Source: Syntrophobacteraceae bacterium (GTDB lineage: Bacteria > Desulfobacterota > Syntrophobacteria > Syntrophobacterales > Syntrophobacteraceae). From it: DNA of 44,505 nucleotides. This document shows, piece after piece, positions 7,797-16,554 of the stretch. A program made the position numbers and the translations under genes. Position 1 is the stretch's first letter; every line of letters starts with the position of its first letter. The DNA lies in assembly GCA_018053185.1 (NCBI GenBank), contig JAGPLX010000020.1, positions 1 to 44,505 on the forward strand. Reading direction: 5' to 3'. Under the pieces are notes generated by a model. The model did no database searches. It was not told the DNA's origin and saw nothing but the letters and a program-made list of their open reading frames with translations.

Positions 7797-8792
7797 ATGT
7801 TACAGGGAAAAGGCAGTTGTATTTATGGATGGTTTATTGGAGCGGCATTGGCGATGATGCTGGTATCGGGAGGAGATGGGGTGGCCCAGGAAAAAGGCAG
7901 GACCAACAAGGAAGCGGCCAGGGTGAATGGTGCCGTCATCAGCCAGGATGAGCTTGATGCGGCTCTCAAGAGAGTGGAGAACCAGATGGCGGCCATGGGA
8001 CACCCTGCGAGTGCAGGGCAGATGTCCGAGGTTAGGACCAGAGTGCTCGATAGTCTCATCGATCAGGAGCTGCTTTATCAGGATAGCCGAAAACAGGGGA
8101 TCAAGACGGACCAGTCCGAGATCGACGAACAGATGAAGGCGCTCCAGGCCAGGTTCCCCAGCGAGCAAGAATACCAGGCCGCATTGAAGAAGCTGAATCT
8201 GAATGAACAGGACCTGCGAACTCAATTCGAGCGTGAAATCTCCATCGAACGGTTGGTGGACCAGCAGGTTTCCAGTAAAATCACCGTGCCTGATTCGGAG
8301 ATCAAGGCTTTTTATGACGCCAACCCCGAATTCTTCAAGGCGCCCGAGATGGTGCGGGCCAGGCATATCCTGGTGAAGGTCGAACCGACGGCCACTGATG
8401 CGGACAAGGCCAAGGCGCGGCAGAAGATAGAGCAAATTTCCACTCGAATCAAAAAGGGGGAGGATTTTGCCTCGGTGGCCAAGGAAACCTCCGATTGCCC
8501 CAGCGGAGCCCGCGGCGGGGATTTGGACTTTTTCCAACGGGGCCAGATGGTGGGTCCCTTCGATGCAGCCGCCTTTGCTCTCAAGAAGGGGGAGGTGAGT
8601 GGGGTGGTGGAAACCCAGTTCGGTTTCCACCTGATTCAGGTGACCGACAAGAAACCGTCCTCTGTGGTGCCCCTGGAAGAAAGCAAGGAAAAAATCGGCC
8701 AGCATTTGAAACAGGAGAAGACCAATCAAGAGGTGAGCCGGTACGTGTCGAAGTTGAGGTCTGGGGCCGACATCCAGGTGTCCGCCCACTAG
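7797..8792 (+). CDS. Periplasmic peptidyl-prolyl cis-trans isomerase, SurA/PpiC (parvulin) type
   Basis: A 331-residue exported foldase. Residues 1-30 look like a signal peptide with a hydrophobic core (WFIGAALAMMLV) and probable cleavage near GVA-Q. A SurA-like N-terminal chaperone region (about 40-165) begins with VNGAVISQDELDAAL, the common opening of this domain. A parvulin rotamase domain follows at ~187-292, with RARHILVKV, SDCPSGARGGDLDFF, and ETQFGFHLIQV, all classic PpiC motifs. It helps outer-membrane or exported proteins fold. The ATG at 7797 has AGAGGAG nine bases upstream; an upstream in-frame start at 7725 lacks this and would bury the signal peptide. It has its own promoter; DUF4301 follows 55 bases downstream. 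Whether it is a true SurA or a general PpiC cannot be decided. Confidence 0.9.
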   Translation: MLQGKGSCIYGWFIGAALAMMLVSGGDGVAQEKGRTNKEAARVNGAVISQDELDAALKRVENQMAAMGHPASAGQMSEVRTRVLDSLIDQELLYQDSRKQGIKTDQSEIDEQMKALQARFPSEQEYQAALKKLNLNEQDLRTQFEREISIERLVDQQVSSKITVPDSEIKAFYDANPEFFKAPEMVRARHILVKVEPTATDADKAKARQKIEQISTRIKKGEDFASVAKETSDCPSGARGGDLDFFQRGQMVGPFDAAAFALKKGEVSGVVETQFGFHLIQVTDKKPSSVVPLEESKEKIGQHLKQEKTNQEVSRYVSKLRSGADIQVSAH

Positions 8793-8847
8793 CTTTTGGG
8801 GAGAGTTTTTCCAGGGGCCCCTTTGCCGAGAAAGCCATTGTCGTCCG

Positions 8848-10431
8848 ATGGGGGAATTGAGATTCAGCAAAGCGGATTTGAAGCAAATGGAGAGGTGGGG
8901 CGTTACCCCGGCGCAGGTCCGCGACCAGCTGGAAACCTGTCGCCATGCCGCGTTCTCCGTCCTGGATCGCCCCTGCACCCTGGGGGACGGCATCCGCAGG
9001 TTTGGTGCCGACGAGGTGGAGCGGTATCTTCAGAGGCATCGGCAGGCTGCCGGGGAGGGGAGGTTTCAGGGCTTCATTCCTGCATCCGGGGCCGCCACCC
9101 GGATGTTCCAATCCCTTTTGCAGATTTATCACATGCCCCATTTCCTCGAACAGGAGGAATTGAAATGCCGGGTGTGGCAAGGGGTATCTGTCGCCTGTGA
9201 CTTTGTGACATTTCTGGAGGCACTTCCGAGGTTTGCTTTCTTTGAAGACCTGAAAAGTGCCGTCGCCAGGGAAGAGACTACCCTTTCCGCCATTCTCGAA
9301 GGAGCCCGGTTTCGCGTTCTCCTCGAGTTTCTGCTCACCCAAAGAGGGTTAGCCTACGGGGCTTTACCCAAAGGATTGCTGAAATTCCACCGTTACCCTT
9401 CTGAATCCCGTACCGCCTTCGAGGAGCATCTGGTAGAGGGTGGCCTGTACCTGTGCGACCGGCGCGGCGTGTGCAAGTTGCACTTCACCATTTCTTCGGA
9501 GTTCGAAGAATGGTTTCGCTCTCTGCATGAAAAGGCCCAGACCGTTCATGGAACTCCGAAAGGGATCCGTTTCGAGGTGGGTTTTTCATATCAAAAGCGC
9601 TCGACGGATACCATTGCGGTCGATCGAGACAAGCGTCCTTTTCGAGATCGATCCGGAAGACTCGTTTTTCGTCCGGCCGGTCACGGAGCCTTGCTTGAAA
9701 ACCTGAATGATCTTCAGGGGGATTTGATCTACATCAAGAACATCGACAATGTGGTGCCGGATCGCTTGAAGGATCCGTGCGTATTCTGGAAAAAGGTCCT
9801 GGGTGGCTATCTTGTCGAAGTTCAGGAAAAGGTCCATGAATGCGTGAGGAAGCTGTTGCACGATCCTTCTCCGGGGGTCGTCCACAAGGCGGTCCGTTTG
9901 GCTGCGGATGAACTCCTGTTGGATCTTCCCCCCTGCCCGGAGGAGTGTTCCCTGGATGAACGGCGGGAACATCTCCTGGAAGCTCTGGACCGCCCCATTC
10001 GCGTCTGTGGGGTCGTGCCCAATGTCGGCGAACCGGGAGGGGCCCCGTTCTGGGTCCGGGGACGTGACGGAAGGCGTTCCATCCAGATAGTGGAGAAAGC
10101 CCAGGTGGATCTGAATGATCCCGATCAGAAGGGGATCTGGGAATCTTCCACCCACTTCAACCCCGTGGATCTGGTGTGCGCGGTCCGAGGATCTTCAGGA
10201 GAACCGCACGATTTGCGGCGATACGTGGATAGGAGCGCCGTCATTTTGACCAGGAAAACCAAGGACGGTCGTGAACTCGAAGCCATTGAGCTCCCTGGGC
10301 TGTGGAACGGGGCCATGGCAGACTGGATCACCCTGATGGTGGAAGTCCCTCGCATCACCTTCAACCCCGTGAAGACACTCTTTGACCTGCTCAGGCCGGA
10401 ACACTGCGCCGATACCGGTCCTGCCGGCTGA
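8848..10431 (+). CDS. DUF4301 family protein of unknown function
   Basis: A 527-residue soluble protein that I recognise as DUF4301, a family known mainly from Bacteroidetes and some deltaproteobacteria and still without an assigned function. Recognisable blocks are FIPASGAATRMFQ near residues 75-87, a PKGLLKFHRYP block near 173-183, VGFSYQKRSTDTIAVD near 246-261, a GHGALLENLNDLQGDLIYIKNIDNV region, CGVVPNVGEPGGAPF near 389-403 and a SSTHFNPVDLVC block near 435-446. The opening glycine-rich ASGAATRM and the later PNVGEPGGAPFW resemble nucleotide-sugar pyrophosphorylase-like motifs, so a nucleotidyltransferase-like fold is possible, but this is inference. No membrane segment or signal peptide. 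It follows the foldase gene by 55 bases and may be in its transcript. Confidence 0.75.
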   Translation: MGELRFSKADLKQMERWGVTPAQVRDQLETCRHAAFSVLDRPCTLGDGIRRFGADEVERYLQRHRQAAGEGRFQGFIPASGAATRMFQSLLQIYHMPHFLEQEELKCRVWQGVSVACDFVTFLEALPRFAFFEDLKSAVAREETTLSAILEGARFRVLLEFLLTQRGLAYGALPKGLLKFHRYPSESRTAFEEHLVEGGLYLCDRRGVCKLHFTISSEFEEWFRSLHEKAQTVHGTPKGIRFEVGFSYQKRSTDTIAVDRDKRPFRDRSGRLVFRPAGHGALLENLNDLQGDLIYIKNIDNVVPDRLKDPCVFWKKVLGGYLVEVQEKVHECVRKLLHDPSPGVVHKAVRLAADELLLDLPPCPEECSLDERREHLLEALDRPIRVCGVVPNVGEPGGAPFWVRGRDGRRSIQIVEKAQVDLNDPDQKGIWESSTHFNPVDLVCAVRGSSGEPHDLRRYVDRSAVILTRKTKDGRELEAIELPGLWNGAMADWITLMVEVPRITFNPVKTLFDLLRPEHCADTGPAG

Positions 10432-10757
10432 GCGGATCGATCTCGGGTATGTTTCCGACGGGATGTTTTCAGGATTTGTCCGGGAAATGAGGGCTTCCCA
10501 TCCTTCGGAAATCAGAGCCCTAAAGCCTGAAGGTTTCCGGAGCGGAACCTGGTAGGGTGCTGCCGGTGGTTTGCCGGTCCTTTCCTTGTCGTGGGGATGG
10601 TCGTGAAGGGGGAAGACCGGTTTCCGCGGGTGGTCCGGGTTTTTCCCGGTTCCAGGTGTTCCTTGACAATTTCGAATGGGATGACTTTGGGTGTACCGGA
10701 AGATTCACAGTCACCGATTCGTCGGGAGGAATGCACCAAGCACGGAGAGGAGGACCC
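10432..10757. other. Spacer between DUF4301 and HDAC-like genes, no gene seen
   Basis: A 326-base gap. It contains small inverted repeats: AGGGCT/AGCCCT around 10487-10525, and CCGGG-TTTTT-CCCGG at 10635-10649, a hairpin whose T-run is in the loop and so not a terminator. A perfect TTGACA at 10663-10668 has no acceptable -10 at 16-18 bases, so I do not call a promoter there. The frame of the following gene is open to 10557, but nothing supports coding before 10758. Confidence 0.4.
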
Positions 10758-11510
10758 ATGAAGGTCTTTACGCACAGGGATTTCTGTCAGGTTTACGTGA
10801 GTGATCCGGCGGCGGCACCGGGGAGGATCGAGGCGATTCTGGATGCGATTGGCGACGAGGTGATTTTAGAGGAAGCGGTTCCCGCGGGGTGGGATGACAT
10901 CGAGGCGGTGCACACGGCACGCCACATTGAAAACGTCACCCAGAGGGGTCTTTATCCAATTGCCGCCCTGGCGGCGGGAGCCACCATCCAGGCTGCGATC
11001 CTCGGCCTCGAGGAGCCTTCCTTCGCTCTGGTTCGACCTCCGGGGCATCATGCTTCTGCGGACAGCTCATGGGGCTTCTGTTATTTCAACAATATGGCCG
11101 TTGCCCTGGAGCATCTGCGACGGACCAAAAGGATCTCGATGGCCTATGTACTGGACTTCGATCTGCACTTCGGAGACGGCACGGTGAACATCCTCGAGCC
11201 CAAAGGGTATGTGACCATTCATAATCCCGAAGCCGACGATCGGGAATCATACCTCAAGGAGGTGGGAGAGTCCCTTCGGCGCGCTCAAATGGACATCATC
11301 GGCGTGTCCGCAGGTTTCGACAATCACCGGCTGGACTGGGGAGGAGTGTTGGACACCGAAGACTATCAGGCCATGGGGGTGATGGTGTACGAGACGGCGG
11401 TGCGGCGAGGTGTCGGGTGCTTCGGGGTGCTGGAGGGCGGATACAACCACAGTGTTCTGGGACAAAACGTCCGAGCCTTTCTGCGGGGGCTGCGGGGGGT
11501 GCGACCGTGA
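10758..11510 (+). CDS. Histone deacetylase / acetylpolyamine amidohydrolase family protein
   Basis: A 250-residue zinc hydrolase of the HDAC superfamily; bacterial members deacetylate polyamines, acetoin-pathway proteins or other small acyl-amines. Visible active-site features: the His pair in RPPGHHAS (H97, H98), zinc ligands in LDFDLHFGDGT (D135, H137), the third ligand in SAGFD (D188), and the GGY motif with the transition-state Tyr (Y229). The protein is shorter than typical members (~300-350 residues), because the N-terminal part before VHTARHIENV is compact. The start has GAGAGGAGG just before ATG 10758. No signal peptide, so cytoplasmic. The following gene has its own promoter. Substrate is unknown. 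Confidence 0.85.
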   Translation: MKVFTHRDFCQVYVSDPAAAPGRIEAILDAIGDEVILEEAVPAGWDDIEAVHTARHIENVTQRGLYPIAALAAGATIQAAILGLEEPSFALVRPPGHHASADSSWGFCYFNNMAVALEHLRRTKRISMAYVLDFDLHFGDGTVNILEPKGYVTIHNPEADDRESYLKEVGESLRRAQMDIIGVSAGFDNHRLDWGGVLDTEDYQAMGVMVYETAVRRGVGCFGVLEGGYNHSVLGQNVRAFLRGLRGVRP

Positions 11511-11615
11511 CTGCGGACCGAATCCGGTCTGTTTTCGATCCAAAGGGTTGGAATCCTGTGGGAGTGTGGGGAGACCGGGGGTAAGGAACAAAGTCGAAAC
11601 CTTTTTAGAAATCTC

Positions 11616-11645
11616 TTGACAGAGTGATGAGACGTCAAGTACAAA
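11616..11645 (+). promoter_or_regulatory. Probable promoter of the small Cys4 protein gene
   Basis: A perfect TTGACA at 11616-11621 is followed by AT-rich sequence; the best -10 candidate is TACAAA at 11640-11645 (four of six, 18-base spacing). TTGAC at 11616-11620 and GTCAA at 11634-11638 form a small inverted repeat within the spacer, which could be an operator. The small gene starts 40 bases further on. Confidence 0.45.
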
Positions 11646-11684
11646 TAAATGTTCAAAATCACTCTGAGATGAGGAGGGTTTCGA

Positions 11685-11813
11685 ATGATCAAAAGTCCTT
11701 GCCTGAGTTGTGACCGAGCTAAAGAAGACAAGAACAAGTGCCTGGGAAAATGTGAAAAGCTCCGAGAATACCAGGAGATGATTCAAAAGCAGGGGATCTA
11801 CGCGACCATGTGA
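11685..11813 (+). CDS. Small four-cysteine protein (42 residues), function unknown
   Basis: A 42-residue basic protein opening MIKSPCLSCDRAKEDKNKC. Its four Cys (residues 6, 9, 19 and 23; C-x2-C-x9-C-x3-C) could bind one zinc or an iron-sulfur cluster; the rest is a charged helix ending in YATM. Reasons to believe it: GAGGAGGG seven bases before the ATG, a promoter-like element upstream at 11616-11645, and a strong terminator 26 bases after the stop, making a self-contained monocistronic unit. I do not recognise the family. It sits between the HDAC-like gene and rplU; the context is not informative. A regulator or ribosome-associated mini zinc-ribbon is a guess. Confidence 0.7.
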   Translation: MIKSPCLSCDRAKEDKNKCLGKCEKLREYQEMIQKQGIYATM

Positions 11814-11838
11814 TCATGGCTCTCCGCCTCTTCTCCGG

Positions 11839-11863
11839 GCGGCCGGTGCCGGCCGCTTTTTTT
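11839..11863 (+). terminator. Rho-independent terminator after the small Cys4 gene
   Basis: GCGGCCGG at 11839-11846 pairs with CCGGCCGC at 11849-11856, an eight-base all-GC stem, followed immediately by seven T's (11857-11863). It is a textbook intrinsic terminator. It separates the Cys4 gene from the rplU-rpmA unit that starts 72 bases later. Confidence 0.85.
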
Positions 11864-11934
11864 GTCCGAAGCCGTTTCGAGAATGGCGGGGGATTTCGGG
11901 GGAGATCGACGCACCCACATATGGAGGAATTCCC

Positions 11935-12309
11935 ATGTACGTTGTGTTTCAATCCGGTGGCAGGCAGTATCGGGCCGACCTTGGATCCGTGGTCAAGGTG
12001 GAAAGGATCCCTGGAAACGTGGGGGATACCGTCTCCCTGGATCGAATTCTCTTGTGCGCTCAGGAAAATGACGTCCAGGTCGGGCAGCCGTTGCTCGAGG
12101 GCATTACCGCTCAAGGACGCATCGTGGAACAGGGGCGTGAGAAAAAAATTTTAATTTTGAAACACAAGCGACGAAAAGACTACCGTAAAAGGCAGGGACA
12201 TCGACAGGCCTACACGGCACTGTACATCGAAGCCATTGCCGGGAAACACGAGGAATCCGGGCCGACGGGGGAAGTGCCCTGGAACGGCGTGGGCCTTGAC
12301 AAGTCTTGA
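11935..12309 (+). CDS. rplU: 50S ribosomal protein L21
   Basis: A 124-residue L21 protein, which binds 23S rRNA near L20. The start [13 protein letters not shown] and the signature [31 protein letters not shown] are diagnostic. It is about 20 residues longer than most L21 proteins because of an acidic/Gly-rich tail (residues 104-124). The ATG at 11935 has TGGAGGAA a few bases upstream. Standard order rplU-rpmA-obgE, with rpmA starting 14 bases after the stop. A strong promoter was not identified between the terminator at 11863 and this gene. Confidence 0.97.
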   Translation: MYVVFQSGGRQYRADLGSVVKVERIPGNVGDTVSLDRILLCAQENDVQVGQPLLEGITAQGRIVEQGREKKILILKHKRRKDYRKRQGHRQAYTALYIEAIAGKHEESGPTGEVPWNGVGLDKS

Positions 12310-12323
12310 CGGAGGATGGATCC

Positions 12324-12590
12324 ATGGCACACAAGAAGGCTGGAGGCAGTTCCAGAAACGGACGCGACAGTGCGGGTCAGCGTAGGGGGGTTAAGAAATA
12401 CGGGGGTGAATTCGTTCGTGCCGGCAACATTCTGGTGCGGCAATTGGGCACGAAGTTTCATCCGGGCAAGAATGTGGGCAAGGGGAAGGATTATACACTT
12501 TTCGCACTCATCGACGGTATCGTTTCCTTCGAATACCGGGACAAGACCCGTCGGCAAATCAGCGTCCATCCAGTCCCCACCCAATCTTGA
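12324..12590 (+). CDS. rpmA: 50S ribosomal protein L27
   Basis: An 88-residue L27, located at the peptidyl-transferase centre, where its N-terminal tail contacts tRNA. The start [16 protein letters not shown] is the canonical mature form, without the Firmicute-type cleaved leader, and the body contains [22 protein letters not shown] 12324 has CGGAGGA eight bases upstream; a GTG/TTG six codons earlier is in frame but lacks support. It is followed by a 335-base spacer rich in inverted repeats before obgE. Confidence 0.97.
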   Translation: MAHKKAGGSSRNGRDSAGQRRGVKKYGGEFVRAGNILVRQLGTKFHPGKNVGKGKDYTLFALIDGIVSFEYRDKTRRQISVHPVPTQS

Positions 12591-12678
12591 GCCCCCCGAA
12601 GTCTCTTCGTGCCCGGTTGTCCCGCCGGCCGCGCTTCCGAAGAACGGTCGACCCTGCCTGGTAGGGGCCGCTCTCATT

Positions 12679-12797
12679 TTTCAGAATGATATTTCCTGAA
12701 ACGAGAAAAGACGGCGGGCGCAGGGCCGCCCCCTCTTTTCTGCCTCGTGGCTGCTCGGGAACCGGTTCGGCGGGAAAGAAAAATCGAGTCGGTTCCC
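12679..12797 (+). repeat. Three consecutive inverted repeats in the rpmA-obgE spacer
   Basis: Within the 335-base gap 12591-12925 there is no gene, but three hairpins follow one another. First, TTTCAG 12679-12684 with CTGAAA 12696-12701. Second, CGAG-AAAAGA-c-GGCGG (12702-12717) with CCGCC-ccc-TCTTTT-ctgc-CTCG (12726-12747), a long stem with small bulges. Third, GGGAACCG 12757-12764 with CGGTTCCC 12790-12797, eight perfect pairs. None ends in a good T-run. They may control read-through or processing between the ribosomal-protein genes and obgE. Read by eye; folding energies not computed. Confidence 0.5.
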
Positions 12798-12925
12798 CCC
12801 CGCCCGGCGTATGGAATCGGTCAGGATCCGACCCCCTTCTTTCAGCTCTATGCAGAAGACTCCGTGGTGGACTCGGCTGTGGCCCTCCAATGGGCGGATT
12901 TCATTCCTCCAGGTTGCTCACGACC

Positions 12926-14038
12926 ATGAAATTCGTGGATGAGGTGCAAATCAAGGTGTGGGGAGGAAGAGGCGGCAACGGTTGTGCCAGCTTCCGGCGG
13001 GAGAAATATGTCCCCAAGGGAGGACCCGATGGAGGAGACGGCGGCAGGGGAGGAAATGTCATCCTTGAGGCCACCCCACGAAAGCATACGCTCCTCGATT
13101 TCCACTACCGACACCTGTTCCGCGCCCCATCGGGCAGGCACGGACAGGGGCAAAACAGGCACGGACGGAGCGGTCGAGACCTCGTCCTCATGGTGCCGGT
13201 AGGAACTCTGGTCAAGGACGCCTCGACGGGTGAGATCTTAACGGACCTGAACGCTCCTGGGCAGCGTTGGATCGCGGCCCAGGGTGGAATGGGGGGCAGA
13301 GGGAATGCCCGCTTTGTTTCGTCGGTTCGGCAGGTACCCCGGGAAGCAGAGGAAGGCCGGGAGGGGGAAGGCAAGGATCTTCTCCTCGAACTGAAGCTCA
13401 TGGCCGACGCCGGACTTGTCGGGCTCCCCAATGTCGGAAAATCGACCCTCATTGCGGCTGTATCCGCCGCCCGTCCCAAAATAGCCGATTATCCCTTCAC
13501 CACTCTGCTTCCTCAGTTAGGGGTCGCTCGATACGGCGATTCCGAACCCTTTGTGCTGGCGGATATCCCGGGCTTGATCCAGGGCGCTCATGAGGGGGCA
13601 GGGCTGGGAACCCGTTTCCTACGCCATATCGAGCGCACACGTCTGCTCGTTCACGTCATCGACGGGTCGTCCCTTCCTGCAGAAGATCCTCTGAAACCCT
13701 ACCGGCAGGTGGAATACGAGTTGTTGCAGTATTCGGAACAGATGGGGAAGAAACCTCGAATCATCGTCATCAACAAGGCGGACCTGGTGACCGATCTTCG
13801 TGACCGTGAGCGGATCGCCGGTTCCTACGCAAAAACCGGGCATCCGGTAGTGTTTCTCTCCGCCCTGCGGCGGTGGGGAACGGATTTGTTACTTCGCCTG
13901 GTGGCGGAGATTTTGTCCGGGCTTCGAGGCTTGGAACAGTCCGGGGCGGCTTCGGCGGAGAAGCCGGGTGCCTTGGAGGTTCCGGGGACCACGGGGTTCG
14001 ATGGTGAGGCTTGCCCCAGGGGACCGGATTTGGATTGA
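12926..14038 (+). CDS. obgE: GTPase ObgE/CgtA
   Basis: A 370-residue Obg GTPase that assists late 50S subunit assembly and stress response. The glycine-rich Obg fold spans ~1-158 (KVWGGRGGNGCASFRREK, many GG turns). The G domain has G1 GLPNVGKST at 166-174, the switch region with DYPFTTL at 188-194, G3 DIPGLIQGAHEGAGLG at 213-228 and G4 NKAD at 283-286. The C-terminal ~40 residues are acidic/Gly-rich; the OCT domain seen in some Obg proteins is absent. ATG 12926 gives the canonical MKFVDEV start, although no strong ribosome-binding site precedes it. Third gene of the conserved rplU-rpmA-obgE series, with proBA following. Confidence 0.95.
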   Translation: MKFVDEVQIKVWGGRGGNGCASFRREKYVPKGGPDGGDGGRGGNVILEATPRKHTLLDFHYRHLFRAPSGRHGQGQNRHGRSGRDLVLMVPVGTLVKDASTGEILTDLNAPGQRWIAAQGGMGGRGNARFVSSVRQVPREAEEGREGEGKDLLLELKLMADAGLVGLPNVGKSTLIAAVSAARPKIADYPFTTLLPQLGVARYGDSEPFVLADIPGLIQGAHEGAGLGTRFLRHIERTRLLVHVIDGSSLPAEDPLKPYRQVEYELLQYSEQMGKKPRIIVINKADLVTDLRDRERIAGSYAKTGHPVVFLSALRRWGTDLLLRLVAEILSGLRGLEQSGAASAEKPGALEVPGTTGFDGEACPRGPDLD

Positions 14039-14063
14039 TTTATCTCAAGATATCAATATATCT
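14035..14063 (+). promoter_or_regulatory. Possible promoter / AT-rich palindrome before proBA
   Basis: TTGATT at 14035-14040, overlapping the obgE stop, and TATATC at 14057-14062 form a possible sigma-70 promoter with 16-base spacing (five and four matches). The same place holds the palindrome AGATAT-CAAT-ATATCT at 14048-14063. This short AT-rich island is unusual against its GC-rich flanks. It could drive or regulate proBA, which starts 62 bases later. Weak evidence. Confidence 0.35.
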
Positions 14064-14124
14064 GATGAATATTCGATGATAGCCCTGAGATTGGTGGCGG
14101 GAGAACCGTTGGAGAGGAGTTCGT

Positions 14125-15306
14125 GTGATATCGGAGGCCCCAGATCGACATTCTCTTTTCGGGCGATGTCGCCGCCTGGTCATCAAGGTGGGGAGCGCCA
14201 TTCTCACAGGGCCCCGGGGACTGAACCGGGTCATGATCCATCGACTCAGCGATCAAATGGCCGAGTTGAAGGAGCGATTTCCCGATCTGGGTACGGTGGT
14301 GGTTTCTTCGGGGGCAGTGGCTTCGGGAATGCGAAAACTCGGGCTGTCCGAGCGTCCTCGAACCATTCCGCAAAAACAGGCTGCAGCAGCCGTTGGACAG
14401 GGGGCTCTCATGGAAGCGTGGGAGGCCGCCTTCGACAAGTATGACCTGCATGTCGCTCAGGTCCTTCTGACCAGTGAAGACCTGGCTCACCGACATCGAT
14501 ATCTGAACGCCAGAAACACCCTGGAAACCTTGCTGGACTGGAGAATATTGCCCATTATCAACGAAAATGATACGGTGGCGGTGGAAGAGATCAAGTTTGG
14601 GGACAATGATCAGCTTTCCGCCCTGATCGCTGGCCTCATCGGGGCGGATCTGGTGATCAACATGACGGATACGGGGGGGTTGTACGATTGTGATCCGCGC
14701 GTCAACCCTTCGGCAAAACTCATCCCGATGGTCCATCGTGTGGATTCGAGGTTGTTGGCGTGTGCCGCTCCGCAGCCGGGGGCCGTGGGAACGGGGGGCA
14801 TGCTGAGCAAGTTGAATGCGGCTCGCAAGTGCCTTGCATCGGGCATCCCCATGGTCATTGCTCCCGGTCGTGAAAGGGACGTTCTCCTGCGCCTGTTTGC
14901 GGGGGAACCGCTGGGCACTCTCTTTCTCCCGCGCGCAAAACTCTACCATGGCAAGAAGGTCTGGCTGGCCAACCTTTCAAAACCTGCCGGGAATCTCACC
15001 CTGGACGAGGGAGCTGTTGTGGCGCTGCAGAGAGCGGGGAGGTCTCTTCTTCCCATCGGTGTGAAGGCGGTAGAGGGCACCTTTGGGGTGGGGGCTCCCG
15101 TGCGCTGTTTGGACCCCCGGGGGCGGGTGATCGGAGTGGGTCTCACCAACTACAAGTCCAGCGAGATTGATTTGATCAAGGGACACCGGAGCGAGGAGAT
15201 CGAGGGCCTCATCGGTTACAGGCATTCGGATGAAGTGATCCACCGAAACAATTTCGTGGTGGTCGGCGAGGGGATGGAAGAGATCGAGGGGGAAGCCGAT
15301 GCGTGA
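14125..15306 (+). CDS. proB: Glutamate 5-kinase with C-terminal PUA domain
   Basis: A 393-residue enzyme catalysing the first step of proline synthesis, ATP-dependent phosphorylation of glutamate. The amino-acid-kinase domain contains VIKVGSAIL near 19-27, [10 protein letters not shown] near 58-67, the [18 protein letters not shown] block near 148-165 and GTGGMLSK near 220-227; the canonical Thr of that last motif is Ser here. A PUA domain follows from ~275 ([14 protein letters not shown]), as in E. coli ProB. The start is a GTG at 14125 with GAGAGGAG upstream. It overlaps proA by 8 bases (ATG of proA at 15299 before the proB stop at 15304-15306), so the two are translationally coupled. Confidence 0.95.
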   Translation: MISEAPDRHSLFGRCRRLVIKVGSAILTGPRGLNRVMIHRLSDQMAELKERFPDLGTVVVSSGAVASGMRKLGLSERPRTIPQKQAAAAVGQGALMEAWEAAFDKYDLHVAQVLLTSEDLAHRHRYLNARNTLETLLDWRILPIINENDTVAVEEIKFGDNDQLSALIAGLIGADLVINMTDTGGLYDCDPRVNPSAKLIPMVHRVDSRLLACAAPQPGAVGTGGMLSKLNAARKCLASGIPMVIAPGRERDVLLRLFAGEPLGTLFLPRAKLYHGKKVWLANLSKPAGNLTLDEGAVVALQRAGRSLLPIGVKAVEGTFGVGAPVRCLDPRGRVIGVGLTNYKSSEIDLIKGHRSEEIEGLIGYRHSDEVIHRNNFVVVGEGMEEIEGEADA

Positions 15307-16549
15307 TGAAATCGTGACCATGGCTCGCCGAGCGAAGATGGCGGCCCATCAGATGGTTCAGGTGAGCAATGACCGAAAGTGCAAGGCGCTCGAGGCCGTT
15401 GCCGTTGCTCTGGAGAAAAACGCCTCCCGGATCGGGGAAGCCAACGAGAAGGACATTCAAGACGCCCTGAAGAAAGGGATTTCCGGGGCGAGAGTGGATC
15501 GCCTTCGGCTTTCGGAAAAAGTCATAGGGGAGATGGTGAGCGGTTTGAGGGAGGTGGCGGCTCTTCCCGATCCCGTGGGGGAGATTACCCGCATGTGGGT
15601 TCGTCCTAACGGTCTGAGGGTGGGGAAGATGCGCATTCCCCTTGGCGTCATCGGGATCATTTACGAGTCCAGACCCAACGTCACCATCGATGCGGCCGCC
15701 CTCTGCGTGAAAGCGGGCAATGCCGTGATCTTGCGCGGGGGGTCGGAGGCATTCGAGTCCAACCTGTGTCTGACCGAGATTTTGAAGGAGGCCTTCCAAA
15801 CCGCCGGGCTTCCCGAGGCCGCCGTGCAGTTGGTGGGGACGACGAACCGGGAAGCGGTCCTGGAGATGCTCAAGCTCGAAGAATACATCGACGTCATGAT
15901 TCCCAGGGGAGGAGAGGAGCTCATTCGCTTTGTGGCCGAACATGCTCGAATGCCGGTCTTGAAGCACTACAAGGGGGTTTGCCATGTTTATGTGGATAAG
16001 GAAGCCGACCTGGACATGGCGGAGAAAATCTGCGTGAATGCCAAAGTTCAGCGCCCGGGCGTGTGCAACGCCATGGAGACCCTCCTGGTGGACGAAGCCG
16101 TTGCCGAAAAATTCCTGCCCCGAATGGCCGAGGTATTTATCCGTCAAGGAGTGGAAATCCGGGGGTGTCCGCGTACCCGCCAGCTGGTCCCCGGGTGCCT
16201 GCCGGCAACCGAACAGGACTGGTATGAGGAGTATCTGGACCTTGTTTTGGCCGTCCGGGTAGTGTCGGGAATGGATGAGGCGATCGACCATATTACCAGG
16301 TACGGGTCTCAACACACGGAAGCCATCGTCACGGAGAATTTCCGGAAAGCCCACCGGTTTCTCGAGCAGGTCCAGTCTTCTCTGGTCCTGGTGAACGCCT
16401 CCACACGTTTCAACGATGGCTATCAACTGGGATTGGGAGCGGAGATCGGCATCTCCACGTCGCGGCTCCACGCGTTCGGCCCCATGGGCGTGGAGGAATT
16501 GACGACCACCAAATTTGTGGCCCTTGGAAACGGGCAGGTGCGGACCTGA
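15299..16549 (+). CDS. proA: Gamma-glutamyl phosphate reductase
   Basis: A 416-residue NADPH-dependent reductase that converts glutamyl-5-phosphate to glutamate-5-semialdehyde, the second proline step. It belongs to the aldehyde dehydrogenase superfamily. The catalytic Cys is C256 in [14 protein letters not shown]; other family markers are the [11 protein letters not shown] block at 121-131, the VILRGGSEA block near 143-151, IPRGGEELI at 201-209 and the [23 protein letters not shown]-type C-terminal region. Full family length. Start overlaps proB. After the stop, a nested inverted repeat (16555-16620) separates it from nadD. Confidence 0.96.
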   Translation: MRDEIVTMARRAKMAAHQMVQVSNDRKCKALEAVAVALEKNASRIGEANEKDIQDALKKGISGARVDRLRLSEKVIGEMVSGLREVAALPDPVGEITRMWVRPNGLRVGKMRIPLGVIGIIYESRPNVTIDAAALCVKAGNAVILRGGSEAFESNLCLTEILKEAFQTAGLPEAAVQLVGTTNREAVLEMLKLEEYIDVMIPRGGEELIRFVAEHARMPVLKHYKGVCHVYVDKEADLDMAEKICVNAKVQRPGVCNAMETLLVDEAVAEKFLPRMAEVFIRQGVEIRGCPRTRQLVPGCLPATEQDWYEEYLDLVLAVRVVSGMDEAIDHITRYGSQHTEAIVTENFRKAHRFLEQVQSSLVLVNASTRFNDGYQLGLGAEIGISTSRLHAFGPMGVEELTTTKFVALGNGQVRT

Positions 16550-16554
16550 GATTG

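Noticed and set aside
10663-10691. TTGACA at 10663 as a promoter for the HDAC-like gene
   Set aside because: No -10 hexamer better than two or three matches at 16-18 bases spacing.
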